Below are positions 16,570 to 23,372 of a stretch of 24,656 nt of DNA, one piece after another. Every line of letters starts with the position of its first letter. The first letter of the stretch is position 1. Under the pieces are notes generated by a model. The model had not been told where the DNA came from and did no database searches. It was given only the letters and a program-made list of their open reading frames with translations. The stretch is from JBBQSF01 sp038214085 (GTDB taxonomy: Bacteria; Bacteroidota; Bacteroidia; Bacteroidales; CG2-30-32-10), in NCBI GenBank assembly GCA_038214085.1, contig JBBQSF010000031.1, forward strand, positions 1-24,656, given 5' to 3'. Position numbers and translations under genes: made by a program.

Positions 16570-17308
16570 GTGTTTCTTCTGCTGTTATTTTTGCAAAATC
16601 TCTACGTGTGTTAAGGTTGATCTCATCTGATTCCACAAGTCCGTCCTTCAGGCGAATGATGCGATGGGCATATCTTGCTATGTCTTCTTCGTGAGTAACA
16701 ATAATAATGGTATTTCCCATGCGGTGAATTTCATCAAACAGCGACATTATTTCCAGTGAAATCTTTGAATCAAGATTTCCTGTTGGCTCATCAGCTAAAA
16801 TAATTGAGGGATTGTTTACCAGCGCTCTTGCAATGGCAACACGCTGCCGCTGACCACCAGAGAGTTCGTTCGGTTTGTGTTTGATGCGGTCGCCCAGTCC
16901 TACATTGTTTAAAACCTGTTCGGCGCGTTCAAGCCGTTTCGCACTTCCTACACCAGCATAAATAAGTGGAAGAGCCACATTATCAAGAGCTGTAGAGCGA
17001 GGGAGTAAGTTAAATGTTTGAAATACAAATCCGATTTCTTTGTTGCGGATTTCGGCGAGTTCATTGTCACTTAGTTTGCTAACATCGTTATCATTGAGAA
17101 CATATTCACCGCTTGATGGCGTATCAAGGCATCCAAGAATATTCATGAGCGTTGATTTTCCGGAACCCGACGGTCCCATGAGTGCAACATATTCGTTTTT
17201 GAAAATACTGAGAGTAATGGAACGCAAAGCTTTTACCTCTTCTGTTCCAACTTTATATGTTCTTTTGATATCCTTTAAACGGATAATTTCTTTAGCAGCG
17301 GATTCCAT
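16562..17308 (-). CDS. ABC transporter ATP-binding protein, LolD/MacB/FtsE type
   Basis: This 248-residue ATPase has the full motif set: Walker A GPSGSGKST (45-53), Q-loop Gln97 in FVFQTFNLLP, signature LSGGQ (149-153), Walker B ILADEP (170-175) and an H-loop IIVTHEED. The FQTFNLLP and EPTGNLDS wording places it with the MacB/LolD/FtsE group, which power lipoprotein release, efflux or cell-division complexes. No permease gene lies next to it, so its membrane partner must be encoded elsewhere. It follows the methyltransferase gene by 26 bases and overlaps the adenosyltransferase start. Confidence 0.93.
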   Translation of the reverse strand: MESAAKEIIRLKDIKRTYKVGTEEVKALRSITLSIFKNEYVALMGPSGSGKSTLMNILGCLDTPSSGEYVLNDNDVSKLSDNELAEIRNKEIGFVFQTFNLLPRSTALDNVALPLIYAGVGSAKRLERAEQVLNNVGLGDRIKHKPNELSGGQRQRVAIARALVNNPSIILADEPTGNLDSKISLEIMSLFDEIHRMGNTIIIVTHEEDIARYAHRIIRLKDGLVESDEINLNTRRDFAKITAEETHG

Positions 17309-17334
17309 TGGGAAGTTTTATAAAAACAAAGGTA

Positions 17335-18120
17335 TTAATATTTTATAATAAAATGTTGCTTTGAAAGTTCTTTCCTGAAAATTACAATTCCGATCTGATA
17401 CATATCGATGCTCGTAGTAACGGAAGAATGAGCGATAATATTGTTCCAAGCTTCCGTCATTCCATGGCTCCAGTGGATATCATCAAAAATAAAGATTGTG
17501 GCGTTTTTAATGTAGGGTAAACATTGCTCAAAATAGCGAAGCGTGGCTTCTTTGCTGTGGTTCCCATCAAAAAATATGAGCTCAGGATTCGAACATTCTG
17601 CCAATACTTTTTCAAGGATATTATCAAAATTACCAGTGAATTGTTTTATGTTTTCAATACGCGCATTTTTTGCATTTTCCATTGCTATTTCAGCAATTGC
17701 CGGGCAACCTTCAATAGTGAAAACAGAAGCATCCGGATTTGCGTTGGCAAGATACATGGTGCTAATTCCTAACGAAGAACCTAATTCTATAATGCTTTTG
17801 GGTTTATAATGATTAACTATGTTGAACAGTAATCTTGCATATTTTCTGCTTTTTGCAGAATTTTTCGCAATTTTTGAGACAGCAAGCTGAATTGTCTTTC
17901 CCCTTGTTTTTCCTGCACCTAAATCAATATATTCAATTTTTCTTGCATCCCGAAGCAGTTGATGGCGTAAACCCTCTATTGATTCGGTAACTCCTTTATA
18001 CGACTTGCTTTTTAGAACTTTTGTTACAAAATCATATACAAAAGGCGGATGAATGGTATATTTCGTTTTTGCTTTAATCAAGTATAAAAGATAGTTACGC
18101 AAATGTGTGAAAAATTCCAT
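17335..18120 (-). CDS. Class I SAM-dependent methyltransferase
   Basis: This 261-residue Rossmann-fold methyltransferase shows the SAM-binding motif I IIELGSSLGISTMYLA at about 115-130, an acidic residue at the end of strand 2 (VFTIEG) and LIFFDGNHSKEATLRYF followed by IFIFDDIHWSHGM. This pattern is like the Methyltransf_24 / O-methyltransferase group, which often modifies glycans or small molecules. The N-terminal about 90 residues (HPPFVYDFVTKVL) are typical of the Bacteroidota version. The substrate is unknown. It is the first gene of the four-gene minus-strand operon and is divergent from the modE-like gene. A weak -7-like TATTTTAG lies 5 bases upstream of the ATG. Confidence 0.87.
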   Translation of the reverse strand: MEFFTHLRNYLLYLIKAKTKYTIHPPFVYDFVTKVLKSKSYKGVTESIEGLRHQLLRDARKIEYIDLGAGKTRGKTIQLAVSKIAKNSAKSRKYARLLFNIVNHYKPKSIIELGSSLGISTMYLANANPDASVFTIEGCPAIAEIAMENAKNARIENIKQFTGNFDNILEKVLAECSNPELIFFDGNHSKEATLRYFEQCLPYIKNATIFIFDDIHWSHGMTEAWNNIIAHSSVTTSIDMYQIGIVIFRKELSKQHFIIKY

Positions 18121-18164
18121 ATTGCTAAAATAGAAATTTATTTTTATTTTTTGTTTAAAATCAA

Positions 18165-18172
18165 TACTTTTG
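18165..18172 (+). promoter_or_regulatory. -7 promoter element of the modE-like operon
   Basis: TACTTTTG is an exact TAnnTTTG match. The predicted transcription start, about 4-7 bases downstream, falls at the left edge of the inverted repeat 18179-18196. A good -33 element is not visible in the T-rich upstream sequence, which could mean the promoter is weak or needs help. Confidence 0.55.
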
Positions 18173-18178
18173 TATCAA

Positions 18179-18196
18179 TATGTACGAAAATACATA
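18179..18196. promoter_or_regulatory. ModE-box-like operator 1
   Basis: TATGTA-CGAAAA-TACATA is a perfect 6-6-6 inverted repeat, followed by ACCAA (18197-18201). It resembles the known ModE box, an inverted repeat built on TATATA arms about 6 bases apart with an outer CG. It overlaps the predicted start of transcription of the gene for a ModE-like protein, as expected for autoregulation. Outside the arms the left flank is not symmetric. Confidence 0.65.
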
Positions 18197-18215
18197 ACCA
18201 ATTAATAATTTCAAA

Positions 18216-18593
18216 TTGAACAAAAAGAAAAACAGTTTACCTGTCACCATTCATTATAAAATCTGGTTTGAGTCGGCCAATGGCGAAGGTATTATGGGCG
18301 ATGGAAAGTGGCTTCTTCTTGAAACTATCGATAAAAGAGGCTCTTTAAGTGCTGCTGCTCTTGAATTGGGAATAAGCTACCGTAAGGCATGGGGAGATAT
18401 TAAAAAAGCCGAACTTCTACTTGGTTCCGAACTTTTGGTGAAACAGCGTGGTGGAAGTCTTGGTGGTACATCCACGCTAACTGACTATGCCCGGAAGTGG
18501 CTTGCTTTTTACAAGGAATTTCATAGGAAAATGGATGATATATTTTTAAAAGAAGTTGAAATATTTATGATCAAAGGCATAGAAGGAAAATGA
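18216..18593 (+). CDS. ModE-type winged-helix regulator without a molybdate-binding domain
   Basis: This 125-residue protein matches the DNA-binding half of ModE. GDGKWLLLETIDKRGSLSAAALELGISYRKAWGDI (about 28-62) is the helix-turn-helix, and QRGGSLGGTSTLTDYARKWL (77-96) is the wing with the family's Gly-Gly-xx-Gly-Gly pattern. The C-terminal MOP/TOBE domain that binds molybdate in E. coli ModE is absent: the protein ends about 30 residues after the wing. The start appears to be TTG 18216; the in-frame ATG at 18180 is followed after five codons by TAA, and no other ATG precedes the conserved region. It overlaps the next gene as ATGA and is preceded by a ModE-box-like operator, which supports autoregulation. 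A single-domain ModE needs a separate sensor or senses differently. Confidence 0.85.
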   Translation: MNKKKNSLPVTIHYKIWFESANGEGIMGDGKWLLLETIDKRGSLSAAALELGISYRKAWGDIKKAELLLGSELLVKQRGGSLGGTSTLTDYARKWLAFYKEFHRKMDDIFLKEVEIFMIKGIEGK

Positions 18594-19336
18594 AAACACG
18601 CTGGCTGATAGGAGTGGATGATACTGATAACCTTGAAAGTAGAGGCACTGGCCATTTGGCGCGACAGCTTGGATTTGCTTTGGATAATGCTGGAATTGCC
18701 CGACTGAAAGGGATTACACGTCATCAATTGTTGGTGCATAAAGATATTCCTTATACATCGCACAACAGCTCAGCCTGCCTTGAGGTGTATGCACACGAAA
18801 ATAGTTTTGATCAGATACAAAATCTCTGTGCAGAATTTCTGGTGAACAATGCTGCAGAAGGCTCGGATGCCGGATTGTGTATAACAAAATGGGATAATGT
18901 TTCTCCTGAAATTGTTGAATGGGGGAATAATGCAAAAAAACAAGTTTTGTTTTTTAAGGATGCTCCTGTGTTGGCCATGAAATACGGCATTTATCTCGAA
19001 GGTTTTACTGGTACGCGTGGTGGCATCATTGGATCGCTCGCTGCTGTTGGGCTTCGTTGTGCTGGTAACGATGGCCGCTTTTTGTGGATGAAAAATTTAC
19101 GCGAAACCAAAGGGGTGTTTCAGGCAAAAGAATTATTTTCGCTGATTGAAATGGATGAAATTTGCGATACGCTTGGGAACAGCATTCATCCTGAAGAAAT
19201 GATTTATACAGGTGAATGGTTAAGACCCGTTATGAAAAATAAAAAAATTATTGTGTTTGTTGATAAATCAGAAAACCCGAAAGAATATGAATGGCAATTT
19301 GTCTCAAAAGATTATATCAAAAGTATTTCCTGTTAG
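18590..19336 (+). CDS. Stand-alone TiaS-like (tRNA-Ile2 agmatinylcytidine synthetase catalytic-domain) protein
   Basis: This 248-residue cytosolic protein opens WLIGVDDTDNLESRGTGHLA (residues 5-24). That matches the G-(I/V)-DDTD nucleotide-binding signature of TiaS, the archaeal enzyme that adds agmatine to the wobble C of tRNA-Ile2. A second family motif, GTRGGIIGSLAAVGL, is at 141-155, and HNSSACLEV (58-66) matches the TiaS core. Archaeal TiaS is about 420 residues with OB-fold and zinc-ribbon domains that hold the tRNA; both are missing here. Bacteria normally use TilS/lysidine for this tRNA, so a different substrate is likely. Such proteins are sometimes labelled 'ABC transporter substrate-binding', but there is no signal peptide. 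The ATGA overlap with the ModE-like gene and a GAAGGA ribosome site at 18582-18587 tie the two together. Role unknown. Confidence 0.75.
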   Translation: MKTRWLIGVDDTDNLESRGTGHLARQLGFALDNAGIARLKGITRHQLLVHKDIPYTSHNSSACLEVYAHENSFDQIQNLCAEFLVNNAAEGSDAGLCITKWDNVSPEIVEWGNNAKKQVLFFKDAPVLAMKYGIYLEGFTGTRGGIIGSLAAVGLRCAGNDGRFLWMKNLRETKGVFQAKELFSLIEMDEICDTLGNSIHPEEMIYTGEWLRPVMKNKKIIVFVDKSENPKEYEWQFVSKDYIKSISC

Positions 19337-19838
19337 TATTGCATCCGACACGTTAGAAATTTTTCTATTGTCGGCAATCGGAGCACTGGGAGTGTTGATG
19401 CATGCATACCTTCGCTTCCCAATAAACATTCCTGGACACATGGGATTGGTTTACATGGCTATCCTCTTTTCGGGCCGGTTGATATCCAAAAAGCCTTATG
19501 CCTCAAGCCTTTCAAGCATTGGTGCTGCTTTCATGCTGCTGTTTCCTCTTGGATTTCACGATCCGTTTTTGCCGGTAATTTATTTTGTACCGGGCTTGGT
19601 TGTTGATTTAGCGTATAAATATTCGGGTAAAATGTTTGTGAAAGTTTTATTCGCAGGAATCGCTTACGCAATGATTCCCTTGGTGCGACTACTAATCAGC
19701 ACAACTACAGGAGTTGTTTATGGCTCTTTTGTAAAACATGGATTTGTCATTCCTGTAATCTCACATTTCGCTTTTGCTTTGGCAGGTGCGGCTTTAGCTC
19801 TTTCAGCTGTAATTTTTTTCCGAAAAGTTAGAAAATAA
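19287..19838 (+). CDS. Six-helix membrane protein, possibly ECF S-component-like
   Basis: With the ATG at 19287 the protein has 183 residues and six hydrophobic segments at about 24-42, 50-66, 72-90, 92-109, 118-138 and 151-177, with a basic C-terminus (FFRKVRK). Size and topology are those of energy-coupling-factor substrate-binding (S) subunits, and the IPGHMGLVYMAILFSGRLI and FLPVIYFVPGLVVD stretches fit such a fold. I do not recognise the specific family, so this is a topological suggestion only. The start lies 50 bases inside the TiaS-like gene; an in-frame TTG 12 bases later is an alternative. No ECF ATPase or T subunit is adjacent, as is usual for S components that share a module encoded elsewhere. 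It ends 15 bases before the lipoprotein gene. Confidence 0.6.
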   Translation: MNGNLSQKIISKVFPVSIASDTLEIFLLSAIGALGVLMHAYLRFPINIPGHMGLVYMAILFSGRLISKKPYASSLSSIGAAFMLLFPLGFHDPFLPVIYFVPGLVVDLAYKYSGKMFVKVLFAGIAYAMIPLVRLLISTTTGVVYGSFVKHGFVIPVISHFAFALAGAALALSAVIFFRKVRK

Positions 19839-19853
19839 AAAGATTTTTTTTAC

Positions 19854-20789
19854 ATGAAAATCCATAATAAAACGGCGATATGTATCAAAATACATAACCA
19901 AAGACTGCAAAATGTCGTTATGCTGTTTTTAGCGATTTTTGTACTTTTCACCACTTCATGCAAGAACAATGATGATGACCTTATTGGCCCGAAAATTATT
20001 TTTAAAAAAGGATCACAATATATTTCAGGAGATACTTCTATTATCATTGGAAAATCATTCAGAACAGGAATAGAAGTTAGTTCAGGCGACGCAAATATTA
20101 CTAATTTAATTATCCGCCTGAATGACGGAACTGAAAAGACTTTCCTTGATACAGGAATGAATGTTTCCTCTTTTTCACTTGATAAAATGCTTCCAAAAAC
20201 CGCTAATTTACATGATGTTTGGACGTTTATCGTACGTGATAAAAACGGAAAATCTGCTTCCATTTCCTTTACAGTTTTTGCTGATAGCAACTCCATTTAT
20301 CAACCAGTAATTTATTATACTTCTGTAATCCTTGGTGCGCAGAATAATCAGGATACGGGCAGTTTTTTTGATGTTGATTATAATACACGTTACAACCTTA
20401 TGGAAGCTTATGCAATTCAGGATTCTATTGAAATGTTGTATTACTACGACGCAATTGCTTCTGATGCCAATACCATCGCATCGCCAAATGCAAATCTTGA
20501 TGCTTCTGTATTCCCCGGAATATATGGGCTTTCGAACTGGACTGTAAAAAATGAAATTCGGTATTTTAAGCTTGCAATTTCCCATACCGACTTTATAAAC
20601 ATCAGCAACGACAGTCTTTTAATTGCCAGTTATGATGAACCGAATGCAAAAAGAAAAGCTAAAAATTTAATTTCGGGAAACATTTATTCTTTTAAAACCC
20701 CTAAAGGAAAGTACGGTATATTTAGGGTGATCAAGGTATATGGAACTTCCGGCGGATCAGTGGAAATAGAGATTAAAATACAGAAGTGA
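19854..20789 (+). CDS. Putative outer-membrane lipoprotein paired with a TonB-dependent receptor
   Basis: This 311-residue protein has a hydrophobic stretch ending in the lipobox-like FTTSC (Cys36), followed by KNNDDD, an acidic stretch often seen on surface-exposed Bacteroidota lipoproteins. The body is beta-rich and has no recognised family; it is not SusD-like, which would be larger and helical. The GTGA overlap with the receptor gene (GTG 20786, TGA 20787-20789) shows translational coupling, so it probably helps the receptor capture its ligand. If the start is ATG 19854 the n-region is unusually long (about 22 residues) and encodes the ModE-like operator; ATG 19920 would place the operator in the leader but gives a signal without positive charge. 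The start is therefore uncertain. Confidence 0.65.
   Translation: MKIHNKTAICIKIHNQRLQNVVMLFLAIFVLFTTSCKNNDDDLIGPKIIFKKGSQYISGDTSIIIGKSFRTGIEVSSGDANITNLIIRLNDGTEKTFLDTGMNVSSFSLDKMLPKTANLHDVWTFIVRDKNGKSASISFTVFADSNSIYQPVIYYTSVILGAQNNQDTGSFFDVDYNTRYNLMEAYAIQDSIEMLYYYDAIASDANTIASPNANLDASVFPGIYGLSNWTVKNEIRYFKLAISHTDFINISNDSLLIASYDEPNAKRKAKNLISGNIYSFKTPKGKYGIFRVIKVYGTSGGSVEIEIKIQK
19879..19896. promoter_or_regulatory. ModE-box-like operator 2
   Basis: TATGTA-TCAAAA-TACATA is a perfect 6-6-6 inverted repeat, preceded by CGA and followed by ACCAA. It shares 21 of 23 bases with operator 1 (18179-18201) and comes closer to a full ModE box because it has the outer left CG. It lies 25 bases inside the longest lipoprotein frame and 24 bases before the alternative ATG 19920. 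No TAnnTTTG element is evident just upstream, so how it acts (roadblock, repression or activation of an internal promoter) is unclear. Confidence 0.6.
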
Positions 20790-23092
20790 AAAAATATTTC
20801 AAATTTGGTTTCTTTTTTTTAATTCTGATGATTTCAGAATTTGTCAGTGCTCAGAACGCCTCAGTTTCTGGGAACGTATATGACAAATACACTTCAAAAC
20901 CTCTTAATGGCGCCGTTGTTAAACTATCAACACTTAAAACTTCTGTATTGACGGATGCTGAAGGAAAATTTGAATTTAGAAATATACCAGATGGGAATTA
21001 TCAAATAAAAATATCGTACATCGGCTACAAGGATACTGCTGTAAGTATTGATATTAAAGGTCAGCAGCATCTTGAAGTTGCTGTTTATTTAAGTTCTGGG
21101 TCTGTGGAAATGGCTGGCATTATTATTACCGCAACAAGAACACCAAAAAACGTAAAGGATATTCCTGCAACTACTGGTATTGTTACACAAGAAGAATTAA
21201 GCCTGATTCCATTTATAAATACCGACGAATTTTTAAATATTATTTCCGGAATTTCTGCCGAAAGGCATTACGGAATTTTTTACAAAGCGGGCGATATCGT
21301 AATGCGCGGACTGAACAGGAATGTTTATTCTTTGTTTCTGATTGATGGAATTCCAACAAATATCGTTGATGGCGGATCTTCTTCATGGAACCGCATTATT
21401 CCTGATGATGTTAAAAAAATTGAAGTTATAAAAGGTCCGGGCTCTATGCTATACGGAACCAACGCATTGAGTGGTGTGGTAAACGTAATTACAAAGCGTC
21501 CTTCAAAACCTTTTAAAGCATTGATGAATGGCTTTTTTGGAACATATAAAACAATGGGAGCAACTTCCAGAATCAGCTTCAATAATGTAAAAAACAACAA
21601 GGGTTTGTTTGGTGGCATTGATTTCTTTTATAGAAAAAGCGATGGTTACGTGATGATGATTGATTCACTTCGTGACAGTACAGACATTGCAACCGATCTT
21701 CTGCAATACACGGGTGTTGCACGATTAGGCTATAAATTAAATAAAAATCATTTATTCGATTTTCAGTATAAATATTCATGGGATTACAGAGGTCTTGGTA
21801 CCAGAATCTTCGATGATATTGGAAATGTTGATCAGTACAACGATAACACGCTACAACTTACATATAACGGGCTATTTGGGAAATTCACAATAAATGGCTC
21901 AGCTTTTTATAACATGGAATTGTACGACAATCAAAAGGAAAGCCGCAAGCAGAATGGAATGTACACATTATTTAACTCTGAAACATTTTCGCAATGCAAG
22001 GGCATCTGGATTAGTGCAACACGACGTATTTCTGCTTTACAGGAAATTACTTTCGGGTTCGACAGCAAATTGTCAGGCACCGAAAGTTCGGATATTTACC
22101 GTACATCTACGGATACAGTGGATAATGCTGGAAACCTTGATTTTGCAGGATTGTTTTTACAGGATGATATTAATTTGTGCAAAAACAAGCTGAAACTCAT
22201 CGCTGGCTTGCGTTTCGACTATGTGAGGTTTTCGAATGGAAAACTTGAAATAGCAGAACCTTCGGCTACCACATCTTTCATGGTGCCTTATCTGAAAAAA
22301 TACAACGACAAATCGTGGAATGCATTAAGCCCAAAACTTGGAATACGTTATAATATTAAACAATCTGTTTCAGTATATATTTCTGCCTCTAAAGGTTTCA
22401 GGGCAGCATCAATCATTGATCTGAGTCGCTCAGGCGATGTGACTAAGGGATTTAAAATTGCAAATCCAGACCTGAAACCTGAATACATTAGCAATCTAGA
22501 AGCCGGACTAAACCTTGAATTCTTCAAAAAAATGTCTCTCGATATTGTTACGTATTATTCCAAAGGAAAGGATTTTCAGTATTTCATAGGCACTGGAGAT
22601 TCTATGTACACTACGAAAACAAAAAAACAACCAATCATTATTCGTAAAAATATCAGTAAAGTAAACATTGCTGGATTGGAAGTTACAGCAAATTTTACAT
22701 ACTCAGAAAACCTTAAGTTTATTGCAAACTATACATTCAATTCTTCTAAAATCGCAGCTTTCGATACATTAGGTTATTTTGCAAATGACCTTACCGGAAA
22801 ATTTCTTATTGATGTGCCCGTAAATCAAGCCTTTGCTGCAGTTCTCTATAAGTACAAAAAGCTTAGCACAAGTCTTATTTGTAAGATACGTGGCTCTACT
22901 TGGGCTGACGATAACAATACAATTAAAAACGAGGGAATTACATTCTTTAATATGAAGGCGGCTTATCGCTACAAAGAAAACTTAGAATTTAATGCAACTG
23001 TCGAAAATATTTTTAATGTAAATCACCCCGACAGCAAGGGTTTGCTTATGCCGGGACGATTCGTAACTTTTACCGTTTCTGTTGAGCTTTAA
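20786..23092 (+). CDS. TonB-dependent outer-membrane receptor
   Basis: This 768-residue protein has a Sec signal peptide (MKKYFKFGFFFLILMISEFVSAQ). A carboxypeptidase-regulatory-like domain follows (about 24-107: SVSGNVYDKYTSKPLNGAVV...GNYQIKISYIGYKD), then a plug (about 115-235, including LFLIDGIP, IEVIKGPGSMLYGTNALSGVVNVITK) and a 22-strand-type beta barrel to the C-terminus. The start is GTG 20786, overlapping the lipoprotein stop. Length and the absence of a SusD neighbour place it with metal, chelate or vitamin receptors rather than glycan-importing SusC proteins. With a ModE-like operator just upstream of the gene pair, import of molybdate, tungstate or a metal chelate is a reasonable inference, but the ligand cannot be read from the sequence. 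Confidence 0.93.
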   Translation: MKKYFKFGFFFLILMISEFVSAQNASVSGNVYDKYTSKPLNGAVVKLSTLKTSVLTDAEGKFEFRNIPDGNYQIKISYIGYKDTAVSIDIKGQQHLEVAVYLSSGSVEMAGIIITATRTPKNVKDIPATTGIVTQEELSLIPFINTDEFLNIISGISAERHYGIFYKAGDIVMRGLNRNVYSLFLIDGIPTNIVDGGSSSWNRIIPDDVKKIEVIKGPGSMLYGTNALSGVVNVITKRPSKPFKALMNGFFGTYKTMGATSRISFNNVKNNKGLFGGIDFFYRKSDGYVMMIDSLRDSTDIATDLLQYTGVARLGYKLNKNHLFDFQYKYSWDYRGLGTRIFDDIGNVDQYNDNTLQLTYNGLFGKFTINGSAFYNMELYDNQKESRKQNGMYTLFNSETFSQCKGIWISATRRISALQEITFGFDSKLSGTESSDIYRTSTDTVDNAGNLDFAGLFLQDDINLCKNKLKLIAGLRFDYVRFSNGKLEIAEPSATTSFMVPYLKKYNDKSWNALSPKLGIRYNIKQSVSVYISASKGFRAASIIDLSRSGDVTKGFKIANPDLKPEYISNLEAGLNLEFFKKMSLDIVTYYSKGKDFQYFIGTGDSMYTTKTKKQPIIIRKNISKVNIAGLEVTANFTYSENLKFIANYTFNSSKIAAFDTLGYFANDLTGKFLIDVPVNQAFAAVLYKYKKLSTSLICKIRGSTWADDNNTIKNEGITFFNMKAAYRYKENLEFNATVENIFNVNHPDSKGLLMPGRFVTFTVSVEL

Positions 23093-23115
23093 AAGTATTT
23101 TTATAAGTTATGAGG

Positions 23116-23150
23116 AAAATTATTTCTAATTTGCAATTAGAAATAATTTT
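23116..23150 (+). terminator. Hairpin downstream of the receptor gene
   Basis: Perfect 16-bp inverted repeat, arms 23116-23131 and 23135-23150, with a 3-base loop (TGC), 23 bases after the receptor stop. It is A/T-rich and ends in TTTT, with more T-rich sequence following. It probably ends the modE-like operon transcript. Confidence 0.6.
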
Positions 23151-23180
23151 AAATTTTATTATAATTTTTTTATGCCGCCT

Positions 23181-23292
23181 CAATTCGAGTTTTTCTATCG
23201 TCGCTCTTCGGTCCCCGCATAAATTTTTATAATTGATTAATTTTTAGAAGCGCACTCGAAGTTACGATAGAAATAGTAGCGAGAATAGGGGC
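23181..23292. repeat. Intergenic element with shuffled complementary modules
   Basis: This richer-GC patch in an otherwise A/T-rich gap holds word pairs that are complementary but not nested: TTCGAGT (23184-23190) with ACTCGAA (23254-23260), TTTCTATCGT (23192-23201) with ACGATAGAAA (23264-23273), TCGCT (23201-23205) with AGCGA (23278-23282), and CCCC (23213-23216) with GGGG (23288-23291). Every pair is in the same order on both sides, so the helices would cross rather than form one hairpin. It may be a decayed palindromic repeat, two repeat units, or a structured RNA leader of the downstream gene. No known riboswitch family was recognised. The rest of the 280-base gap 23093-23372 holds only the preceding hairpin and a weak TACTTTTA (23344-23351) -7-like element. 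Confidence 0.4.
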
Positions 23293-23372
23293 ACAATAAT
23301 TTTATGTTTTAAAATTTAAACAACCCCTTACATCCTTTTTTTATACTTTTATAGTTCATTAAAATAATAATT

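Noticed and set aside
17396..17407. A 12-base match on the minus strand to the left half of operator 2 (CGATATGTATCA)
   Set aside because: It lies inside the methyltransferase coding region and lacks the second TACATA arm, so it is probably chance.
18180..18197. Five-codon ATG...TAA mini-ORF upstream of the modE-like gene as a coding feature
   Set aside because: It coincides with the operator and near the predicted transcription start; there is no evidence that it is translated, so it is noted only as a curiosity.
19850..20296. A 148-codon minus-strand frame opposite the lipoprotein gene
   Set aside because: The plus-strand frame has a lipobox and is coupled to the receptor; the minus frame has no start context or domain.
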